A stretch of 64,000 nt of DNA from Pyricularia pennisetigena (lineage: Eukaryota; Ascomycota; Sordariomycetes; Magnaporthales; Pyriculariaceae). Numbering within the stretch: position 1 is the first letter of the stretch; the number at the start of each line of letters is the position of its first letter. This document shows, piece after piece, positions 53,829 through 64,000 of the stretch. The stretch lies in contig NC_043740.1 of the NCBI RefSeq assembly GCF_004337985.1, forward strand, positions 5,291,233-5,355,232, in the 5' to 3' direction. The notes under the pieces were generated by a model. The model had not been told where the DNA came from and searched no databases. It was given only the letters and a program-made list of their open reading frames with translations. The translations under genes were made by a program, and so were the position numbers.

Positions 53829-55037
53829 ATGGCGACCGAAGATTCCAGATACAGGCAAAGCACCCAGTACCGCCTGTGGTCTTTTTCACCCTCACAACTC
53901 GCCGAGCTACGGTCGAAAACAAACCAACTTGCCAGCGCGAGCATATCCGGTCGATTGAGCGCACGCAATGGCGGCGAGGGCACGACGACGCCCATACCCG
54001 AGTTCCTGACGGCGGACGAGGAGCAGAAGCTGGTCACATTTTACACCACACAACTCCTGCGGGCTGCGGTATTCCTCGAGCTCCCTACCGAGGAGCGGGC
54101 CACGGCCGCCGTATTCTTCAAGCGCTTCTACGTCACCAACAGCGTCATGACGTATCCGCCCAGCACCATGATCAAAACCGCCCTCTTCTTCGGCGCCAAG
54201 GCCGAGGGCTTCTACATGCGGGTGGGCAAGATCGCCGAGAAGATTAAGGGCACCACCGTCGAGGAGATCCTGGCCGGCGAGTTTCTGCTGTGCGAAGGTA
54301 TTCGGTTCGCCTTTGACGTCAGGCACCCCTACCGTGCGCTCGAGGGCGCCATCATGCAGCTCAAGGCACTGGAGGACCTGGACGAGAAGCACATCAAGGC
54401 GGCACATTCGCGGGCGAGGGAGATTCTCAAGTTTAGCGCCCTCGTCACCGACGCTTACTTCCACTACACGCCGAGCCAGATCATGCTGGCCGCGCTCTCA
54501 CTCGCTGACCGAGCCCTGGCCGAGAGGCTGATCGACGAGAGCTTCAAGGTCAACGGCGTACACCTCCCTAAGAAGGATGCGAATGCAGCCGGGGCGGCGC
54601 CGGTGCCCGACAACGGTGGTAGCAAGGCAGCCCGGGCCAAGAACCGTGAGGCGGAGCGGGAGCGCATATTTGGCGCAGAGGTCCGAGACAAGGTCATGGC
54701 CGTCATACAAAGCTGCTCTGACATGATGTCGCACGAGCTGCCCGAACGTGACGACGGCTTCTGGAGCAACGAGGCTGGCGAGCTCTTTAAGCCCCTGACG
54801 AAGCGACTCAAGAAGTGTCGCGATCCGGACCGATCCGACCTCGTGGCGTTGCAAAAGGCACGACGCGAGCGAGCCCTCAACAGCGCCGACAGCGACGACG
54901 AAAGGGATCCTGGTAAGAAGGACAAAAAGGCCACCATCGAAGGAGATGGTTCAGTCTTTGGCGGGCCGATCGGAGCGGACGCCAGGGACCCAAAAAGGAG
55001 GAAGGTTAGCAATGACCCATTTGGACCGCCAATGTAA
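53829..55037 (+). CDS. Cyclin H homologue (Ccl1), TFIIH/CAK subunit
   Basis: Regulatory cyclin of the Cdk7/Kin28 kinase in TFIIH, which phosphorylates RNA polymerase II. Single exon, 402 residues from ATG 53829, chosen because the family starts with a short stretch followed by the QYRLWSFSP segment. N-terminal helix and two cyclin folds: FYTTQLLRAAVFLELPTEER, ATAAVFFKRFYVTNSVMTYP, MIKTALFFGAKAEGFYM, the loop EILAGEFLLCEGIRFAFDVRHPYR, and a second fold to about 260. The C-terminal third is charged, includes DDERDPGKKDKK and ends in a basic cluster (DPKRRKV) that may be a nuclear signal. Convergent with the HPP gene. Confidence 0.9.
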   Translation: MATEDSRYRQSTQYRLWSFSPSQLAELRSKTNQLASASISGRLSARNGGEGTTTPIPEFLTADEEQKLVTFYTTQLLRAAVFLELPTEERATAAVFFKRFYVTNSVMTYPPSTMIKTALFFGAKAEGFYMRVGKIAEKIKGTTVEEILAGEFLLCEGIRFAFDVRHPYRALEGAIMQLKALEDLDEKHIKAAHSRAREILKFSALVTDAYFHYTPSQIMLAALSLADRALAERLIDESFKVNGVHLPKKDANAAGAAPVPDNGGSKAARAKNREAERERIFGAEVRDKVMAVIQSCSDMMSHELPERDDGFWSNEAGELFKPLTKRLKKCRDPDRSDLVALQKARRERALNSADSDDERDPGKKDKKATIEGDGSVFGGPIGADARDPKRRKVSNDPFGPPM

Positions 55038-55255
55038 AGATAAATTCAGGGGATAGATGGTACTTGGCATAACTGTATAACAGGTGATAGGAACTACAGG
55101 ACTATACATGATAATGCCAGCATTGACTTTAGTAATTTGTTAGACTACTGGTAAATGCTCACGCGAGCCGTGGAAATGTTGACACGATCTTGACTATGAC
55201 TGTACTGTAATGAAGATCTTAATGATGGGCTATGTACATATTGTCTGCGGAGCGC

Positions 55256-56304
55256 CTAGATCCTGAAGCTAATCTCCTCTAGCAGGTTCCTCTCCTCTGG
55301 TAATAGATGTACGTGATTCGGCACCTCTACCAACCCTCTGGCGATGAGAATGCACTGCTCGCCCTCCGCCTCTGTGGAGCTCGCCTCAAGATCCTGCGCC
55401 GGGTCAACTTCGATCTTGGCCGTGTTCATCTCCGCATGCGATTTGCCCTTGGGCTCCTTGCCGTCCCTTTGCCATGCGGAGCCCGTCTCCTCGGGAGACC
55501 ACCAGTAGGCCGGGAACCTGCGCTGCACGTTGTTGACCAGCAGCGCAACACCCAGCATCAAGGCGCACCCCAGCAGCATTATGGGTATGTACCACCAGCC
55601 GAGCGCGAGGATGCGGTCGTCGACGACGGCCATCAGCGCCGTGGCACCCGCGGGCGGGTGGACCGTCCCCGTCAGGGCCATGCAGGCCGTCGCGGCGGCG
55701 CACGCCAGAGCTCCGCCGACCCAGCGGTAGACGAGGGAACGGAAACCGAGAGTCGGGTCGTCGGACGTGCTCTGCAGCAGCCGTTCCGGGCCGCCAAAGA
55801 TGGTGGCGACGATGGTTCCGACGAGGGCGCTGACGACCTGCCCGAGGATGGCGTTCCGTGGTTGGGCCAGCGGGGCCTCTATGGAGTAGAACTCAAGGAC
55901 TGCGGCGGCTCCCTGTCGATTCTTGGTTAGCCTGCTGCTCGATGGCTGTATTTTTTTCTTCTTTATGCTTTTGGGTATTTGATGGCTCGACGGTGACGAT
56001 GGTGGCGGTATCGATTATGGCGGTGGCGGCTTACAAAACTGGCTACTATCATGGGCGCATCATGCGCGCGGAATTCACCGACATGGTGATTCACGGTCAG
56101 TATGAGCAAGATGGACGCAAAGACGCCAACAAAGGCCCAAAAGATGTAAACGAGGTTGCCGACTGCCTGCTGAGGCCGGTCTGGGTGCCGATGGCCAAGG
56201 AATCGTGCCAGAGGATATGGCAGCCGGTGACTCGGGTTCCTTGGGATCCAGGGATTCAGGTATGAATCAATGTTGAAGTGCCATTTCGTGAGTCGCGGCG
56301 CCAT
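55256..56304 (-). CDS. HPP-family integral membrane protein
   Basis: A four-helix membrane protein named for its HPP motif; plant relatives act in chloroplast nitrite transport, but fungal function is unknown. Two exons (56035-56304 and 55256-55912) give 308 residues, joined in phase 0 across a 121-nt intron. TM1 is NLVYIFWAFVGVFASILLIL. The join restores MIVASFGAAAVLEFYSIEAP, and the signature continues as PLAQPRNAILGQVVSALVGT. TM3 ends at TGTVHPPAGATALMAVVDD, with the HPP motif, and TM4 is YIPIMLLGCALMLGVALLVN. The C-terminal 90 residues are cytosolic and charged. The ATG at 56304 was chosen since the longer frame begins with GTG. Divergent from the AAA ATPase. Confidence 0.9.
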
Positions 56305-57185
56305 CTTCCTACTTCTTGTATCCCCTCGGTCAAGCCTGATTCCCACGTCTTTTTGCCCTGCGCTGCGCTAGGAGTTTCCGAACCAGCACCGTTCCAGTTT
56401 CGTGATTTGGCTCGCTAGCAAACTATGTATGCAGCGTATGTTCCCTCCGAGTAATATCTCGACAAATGGTCAATGGTCATGAAAACATAAGGGTCGTCAC
56501 GGTCGGCTTCATCTTTTGTCTACCTTTTTTTTACGAGCAAGAATGCCTTCCTTGAATGATGCCGACCATCCCCGAGAAACCGAGGGCATCTCCGGACCTC
56601 CATTCTTTTCGTCACAGACAATAACTCTAACATAGTTAGGCTCATTGACCAAGTCCAGTACTTGTGTTCCGAGAGACCGGTTATGACTAAAAAAAAACCC
56701 AGAGTCGTGGAGCAGAAACGTAATGGAAATGCGAAACGGGTCACAGGTGCCAAGGTGTGGTAGGCTGTGGCTAGTGTGCTGGGTGCCCTCAGGTCTGACG
56801 TCAAACTGTGGCTGGTGGGACCTTTTCCAGCCACGGACATTCTATCCACTTGAGCTCCCCCAGTTCCCCGCATTCCATCCAGGTCTGGCTCGCTTCAATG
56901 CCTGTGAGACTGTAGCCTGGAGCTAGCTCGACCTCGACCAGTAAAAAGCAACCAAGTTCTGCTGTGCCGTTGTCGCACGTTCGAGAACTCCTCTGATGGC
57001 CATGTCTTCCGATAGATTGAGTGCCTACGCGTATGCACCCATTTGTATTAGTTTCTTACAAATGAAGCTGACATGACCTCCTGCCCATTGATTAAAGTCA
57101 AACCTTGATCTCGCATTCCTGCCGTTCAATCTACCCCTGATTGTTACCGTCTGATATCCAATCTGTCCGTCTCAAACCTAACGCG
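56305..57185. other. Divergent promoter region
   Basis: Shared upstream region of the HPP gene (minus) and the AAA ATPase gene (plus). No gene recognised. Confidence 0.5.
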
Positions 57186-58739
57186 ATGTCTTCTTCGTCT
57201 GACTCCCACCACGGCAGCCGCCGAGGCGGTCCCACCGGAACCTTCTTCAATCACTCGAGTGCCGCGCGCGTTTCAACCGACGCCGTCCTTGCCAAATCCA
57301 TCCGAGAGGCATACCCGCAACTCGAACTGATCATTGTACCCGCGCAAACAACGAATCTCTTTACCTACGCCCAGGCCGGCCATGCGAAGCTGACCCCGAT
57401 CGAAGACGAAGCCAACGAGTCGCTGCCGTCATCGCTGAGCTGGGAGATATACGCCGCGCCCGGGAAGCGCATCGATGGCTCCCGGGGAGGCTTGGTCCAG
57501 CGACCCCTGTTTGGCAAGTACGCGTACAGCTGGCAGGATACCGAGTTTATCGTCTACTACGCCGACGGCAGAGATGGCCAGGCGGCGTACCCTACCACCA
57601 ATAACTTCTACCTCCTCACATCGCCGGCCAACCGGGGCAAGGCAGAGAGCTTGTTGGTTGCGGCCGGCTTTTGGAGCCAGGAGCTGCACGATGAAGTCCT
57701 GGTCTTTGACGGCGGGTTCTGGACCAAGTCGCGGGACCTGTACAAGAGTATACAGAAGGCGTCATGGGACAACGTCATCTTGGATCCCGATGTATGTTAG
57801 CCCGGTTGATAATAGTCCAGAAAAGCCAGAGCTGACAATCGCGCCGCACCTAAACAGATGAAGCAGGCTTTGATTGACGACCACATGTCTTTCTTCAAAT
57901 CTCGTGACCAATACCAGAAACTTAAGGTCCCTTGGAAAAGGGGTATTATCTACTATGGCCCACCAGGGAACGGCAAGACTGTCAGCATCAAGGCGACCAT
58001 GAACATGTTGTCCAAGCTGAAGGACCCCGTGCCAACACTCTACGTCAGGAGCCTGGTAAGCTGGGCGGGCCCCGAGGCAGCTCTGTCCATGATATTCTCT
58101 GGGGCGAGAGCGATGGCACCATGCTATCTGTGAGTGTTGGTCCAAGACGTAATCCGTAATATGGAGGGCTTATGTCCTACTAACATGAGAAACAGCGTCT
58201 TTGAGGATCTCGACAGCATTGTTTCTGACTCTGTTCGCTCGTACTTTTTGAACGAAGTGGACGGACTCAAGAGCAACGACGGCATCTTTATGATTGGCAG
58301 CACCAATCACCTAGAGAGGCTTGACCCCGGTATCTCCAAGCGGCCATCTAGGTTCGACCGCAAGTACCTGTTCCCCAACCCCAGCAGAGATCAGCGCGTA
58401 GCATACTGCCGTTTCTGGCAGGGGAAGCTGGCCGACAACAAGGACATTGAGTTTCCGGACAGTCTCTGCGGGGCGGTGGCGGACAAGACTGACAAGTTCA
58501 GTTTCGCGTACATACAAGAGGCGTTTGTGGCATCGCTCCTGGCTATTGCGCGCACATCAAAGCAGGCGGACGATGATGACTGGGTCAGCGTAGCGACCCC
58601 TGGCACCGAAGACAGCGATTATGAGAGTGATGACAGCAACGATGACGACGATGATGATCTAAAGAAGTTGGTCCTCTACAAGGAGATGATGAAGCAGATC
58701 AAGATTCTCAGAGACAGCATTGACAGCAGCGATGACTAG
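57186..58739 (+). CDS. AAA-family ATPase, classical AAA domain
   Basis: An AAA ATPase of the fungal type distantly related to BCS1-like proteins; the client is unknown. Three exons (57186-57791, 57858-58129, 58196-58739) give 473 residues. The N-terminal 200 residues form a conserved unknown domain. Walker A is GPPGNGKT (236-243), with Lys242; Walker B is YLVFEDLDS, sensor 1 IGSTNHLERLD and the arginine finger region KRPSRFDRKY. The C-terminal lid (about 370-420) leads to an acidic tail with seven Asp, and then a helix. Exon 2 contains a strong-looking GTAAGC at 58056, but splicing there would delete conserved VSWAGPEAALSMIF and break phase, so it is read through. No transmembrane segment or mitochondrial signal is visible. 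Confidence 0.88.
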
Positions 58740-59345
58740 GCGCTTGCTGCCAAGACGGAGAAGTTTTTGGAGATATGACAACATCCGTACAGCGATGAAT
58801 CGAGGTATTTGCAAACAAACACTGCTCATCAACATACACTATGATATTTTCTGGGCGAGCTGTAATGTCGTGCAAAAGCCAGGATACGAACATATAAAAC
58901 TTTTGGATCTAGCCTAGATTAATTACTAGACAGTCACGGATGCGGGTTAGTGTCACCAAACCCAAGATTTCAACTCTTTTCTACTAGTCTCGCCGGCTTG
59001 GCACCTTTGAGTTTTCGGCAAAGCACGGGAGCCCTTGGAGCAGTTCTGTAGGCTGGTCAAGTGACAAACTGCAGCGACAATCCCACTACCGATACACGCT
59101 GCGACTGTCCTTGATCTCTCACCCGAGGCTGACAAGGAAAGCTAGCCGTATGGATTGGCACTAAAGTGAAGATAAACAAACTCGAGACTTTGGATCGACG
59201 GGGGATTTTTGAAGATACATCTGGGACTCGTTTGAGCCCTTGGGGCCAGTGAGACCTGAGGTGTATTTAGAGATGCTACCTCGATGGAAGGCTTGAACGT
59301 GTGTTCTCCAGCACATTAACGGTGGACACTCAGTCTACTGTAGGT
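58740..59345. other. Intergenic, convergent 3' ends
   Basis: Between the AAA ATPase and the carboxypeptidase. No gene recognised. Confidence 0.55.
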
Positions 59346-60998
59346 CTATTTCATAACCCTATAAACCTGGTATTCGTCTCCCGCACTGACCGGCAGAATA
59401 TTAAACGTAGCGTAACTGTCAATGTTTTCAGGCTCCAGCACGTTGAAAACATGAGCAGCATTCTTCTGCCGTGTGCTCACCCAATACCCACCGGCTGGGA
59501 TGGTGACAATCTTGTTGAACGTCTCGGTCGTCAGGGTGGTGCGCGCAATGCCCTCGTACTTGTTCCGATCCAGCGTGGCGCTGGTGATGTTGAAAGCTTC
59601 GACGCGACCAGTAAAGGCTGCGGGCAGCTCCTCCACGACTACCGCGGCGGCGCGCAGGCGGTCGGCTGCGTCGTGCCAGGCCCTGGAGAAGACGTAGGCT
59701 TCGGGGCGGGAGCGGGTCAGATTGGCGACAGCAGGGGTGCTGTTCATGAAGGTGACGGGGACGTCGATCAGCGTCCCGTTGGGCGCATTGACAAAGGTCC
59801 AAGAGATGTTGGTCGGCCGCAGGTAGTCGGTGACGACGATATCCCGATTGTTGGATATGAAGTCGGCCCGCGCCGCTTCGATGGTGGAGTAGACGTGTGC
59901 GGCATTGTCGGCGGCGGTCTGCACAAGGGCCTCGACGAGGGTCAAGCCCGTGGCAACCCGGCGCTGGAACTGCTGGTCCGCCAGACCGATGCCGCGCGTC
60001 TCTGACAAAAACATGACGGCCTGCGACAACCCTACGGACGTATCGCCCATCTTGGCATCACCCGTGGTCTCCTCCAAGACGACGCCACCGTTCTGGTCGA
60101 GGGAGCCGACGACGTACGGGCTGTGGCGCAGGCCGCGAGCGTCGAGAGCCGAGGCGATGGCGTCTGTGAAGAGCCCCTCGGATAGGGCCCTGATGTCCTT
60201 GTGAATGTTCAAGTTCTTCATGGCGCTGAACTGCGAGTCCTGGGACGACAGCCAGGTCTTCCCAGAGGCGTCGTAAGCCCTCGAGGCGGAATACTCGTGG
60301 CAGTCGACGCCGACGTGCGGGGCAAAGTCCATGACGAGCTTCTTGATGTCACGCGTCTGCTGGCGGGCCATCTTGGTGTGGTCGCGGTTGGGGTCCAAGG
60401 AGGTGGCGAGGTAACGCTGGAAATAAGCTACACCGTCCGGGTTGTAGCGCGGCAGCATCAGGATGTCCACCTTGTCGAGAACCGAGAGGGCCCAGGTGGC
60501 ATTGGCGTCAAACTTGCCTAGCAGGGCAAGGAGGGCCTGGTCGCCTGCGGGCTCGTTGCCGTGAACTCCTCCTTGCATCCAGACACGAACCTTTTCCGAC
60601 TGTGTGGTATTGGCATGACTTGAAAGACCACCAGAGGAAACCTTGGGCTCGTCGGAAGACGTCGACAAGAAGACGTATGGCAGTGAGCGTCCTTCTTCGG
60701 AACGGAAAGTCGGGTTGTGGTACGTCATCCATTTGTTCCGGGCGGCAAGCGTCTGCAAGAAATGCTCGAGCTCAAACTGAGGCGTTGGGCCGCTTGTACC
60801 ATTGGAAAAGGCCATGGGGACTGTAGCCGGCTTCTGAAACGCCGGTGACAGCACCTCAACGTCCCGCAAGTCGGAGAAAAGTTGGGCCACGACCTCGCTA
60901 TCCTTGGCGACGCGGACCTGGTTGTCAGCATAGCGCAGAGCACACGCTTGCCGAGCCCCGTGGAGTAGAACCAAGACGAAAGGAGCTAAGCGAAACAT
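59346..60998 (-). CDS. Secreted zinc carboxypeptidase, M14 family
   Basis: Zinc metallocarboxypeptidase that trims C-terminal residues from peptides outside the cell. Single exon, 550 residues from ATG 60998. Signal peptide about 1-19 (MFRLAPFVLVLLHGARQAC). Zinc ligands: His146 and Glu149 in GGVHGNEPAG, and His234 in VDCHEYS. Substrate-binding residues appear in PRYNPDGVAYFQR and NRDHTK; the catalytic Glu is in FLSETRGIG. The catalytic domain spans about 80-355, followed by a 190-residue C-terminal domain of beta-type with several N-glycosylation sites, ending at DEYQVYRVMK. It is larger than pancreatic-type enzymes, like other large fungal M14 proteins. The start codon directly follows A17. 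Confidence 0.9.
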   Translation of the reverse strand: MFRLAPFVLVLLHGARQACALRYADNQVRVAKDSEVVAQLFSDLRDVEVLSPAFQKPATVPMAFSNGTSGPTPQFELEHFLQTLAARNKWMTYHNPTFRSEEGRSLPYVFLSTSSDEPKVSSGGLSSHANTTQSEKVRVWMQGGVHGNEPAGDQALLALLGKFDANATWALSVLDKVDILMLPRYNPDGVAYFQRYLATSLDPNRDHTKMARQQTRDIKKLVMDFAPHVGVDCHEYSASRAYDASGKTWLSSQDSQFSAMKNLNIHKDIRALSEGLFTDAIASALDARGLRHSPYVVGSLDQNGGVVLEETTGDAKMGDTSVGLSQAVMFLSETRGIGLADQQFQRRVATGLTLVEALVQTAADNAAHVYSTIEAARADFISNNRDIVVTDYLRPTNISWTFVNAPNGTLIDVPVTFMNSTPAVANLTRSRPEAYVFSRAWHDAADRLRAAAVVVEELPAAFTGRVEAFNITSATLDRNKYEGIARTTLTTETFNKIVTIPAGGYWVSTRQKNAAHVFNVLEPENIDSYATFNILPVSAGDEYQVYRVMK

Positions 60999-61015
60999 TT
61001 TTTTTTTTTTTTTTT
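60999..61015 (-). promoter_or_regulatory. Poly(A) leader, A17 abutting start codon
   Basis: In the sense direction of the carboxypeptidase gene, 17 A residues run directly into the start ATG, the third such case in this window. Confidence 0.5.
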
Positions 61016-61388
61016 CCTTTTCGCAACAGGCACTCGGTAAACGGTACAAAGCAAGTTTAGAAAAAAAAAACAAAAAACAGCAAAGGTTGAGTGAGTGAGG
61101 CTAAGGACGTGGACTTATACAAGTTGATGATAACCTTTCAAAGCCCGCACTCCCCCTCCACCATTGATAGGGATTTTTTTTTCTCCTTTCGTCGATGCAA
61201 CCATCCGATTCGCCGTCATCACTTACTCCATAAAAACATAGTCTTGGCAGTCAAACCAGCGGGTTGGAAAAGAATCGATCGGAAATGAAGCCTAGAATGC
61301 CAAGACTGCCTTTACCTCCCCCCACTCAACGGTACGTCGGCATAGGATCGGGCAGGCAGCCTATGTAACTGGAAAATATTCCTGAAAT

Positions 61389-63761
<2,373 letters not shown>

Positions 63762-64000
63762 GGCTTCGTAAAATGACAGGCGGTGAAGCAAGCTTTGCCA
63801 GACTTGAAAGAAAGGATGAAATAAAAATAGCTTTAAAAAAAACGCCGAGATTCTTGATATGATTCTAATTTTTGAGTTTTGTGATTATTCGAATTGTCGG
63901 CATTGACCCGGTCCTAGTCGCACGTTATATGCGGGGATAATGGTGCGAGCTTACGACTGCTTGGGGAACCAATAAAAAACCTAATCTCAGGGCTCATCCC
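63762..64000. other. Upstream of sulfatase; repeat-like end
   Basis: No gene recognised. The last 16 bases (TCTCAGGGCTCATCCC) match 15 of 16 with the stretch at about 3453-3468, so a dispersed repeat may begin here. Confidence 0.35.

Noticed and set aside
58056..58195. GTAAGC at 58056 as the end of an AAA ATPase exon
   Set aside because: Using it would delete a conserved segment and give phase 0 against an acceptor that needs phase 2; the GTGAGT donor at 58130 keeps both sequence and frame.

Overview
The window is nuclear DNA of a filamentous ascomycete, most likely a plant-associated Sordariomycete. The evidence is short introns with GTRAGT donors, CTAAC-type branch sites and YAG acceptors, monocistronic genes, and fungal families such as GH6 cellobiohydrolase with a CBM1, CFEM, fungal bestrophin and DUF1996. 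The small secreted proteins at the left end resemble the effector repertoire of Magnaporthe/Pyricularia-type fungi, but genus is an inference and was not tested. Four N gaps occur (1883-1948, 37706-37715, 46670-46796, 49013-49534). Homopolymer and dinucleotide tracts are unusually long and frequent.

Layout. 1-6.5 kb is gene-poor, partly AT-rich, and holds four small genes for predicted secreted proteins: a MAX-effector-like two-cysteine protein, a secreted C2H2 zinc-finger protein and two proteins of unknown type. 7.3-25.2 kb holds an MDR oxidoreductase, GH6 cellobiohydrolase (10 exons, one of 7 nt), a PLD-family phosphodiesterase, the recombination factor Swi5, the decapping factor Dcp1, an OCRL-type inositol 5-phosphatase, an unknown polyQ/acidic protein and a bestrophin-like channel. 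27.6-33.5 kb holds a Mep/Amt ammonium transporter, peptidyl-tRNA hydrolase and the BAR protein Rvs161. From 33.6 to 47 kb seven genes in a row lie on the minus strand: tannase/feruloyl esterase, DUF1996 protein, CFEM-GPI protein, glutathione transferase, RING protein, GH18 chitinase and a second BAR protein. 47-51.8 kb is gene-poor and gapped. 51.8-63.8 kb holds an App1-type phosphatidate phosphatase, cyclin H, an HPP membrane protein, an AAA ATPase, a secreted M14 carboxypeptidase and a secreted sulfatase with six exons.

How it fits together. There is no single operon-like pathway. The secreted enzymes (GH6, feruloyl esterase, chitinase, carboxypeptidase, sulfatase) and small secreted proteins suit a fungus that attacks or colonises plant tissue. 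Between them are housekeeping genes for membrane curvature and phosphoinositide turnover (two BAR proteins, 5-phosphatase, App1), transcription and RNA (cyclin H, Dcp1) and recombination (Swi5). Several neighbours are divergent and share 0.7-0.9 kb upstream regions (6453-7267, 15068-15761, 16904-17759, 31678-32490, 56305-57185). Exon boundaries were derived by hand from splice consensus, reading phase and protein family conservation; no transcript data were available.
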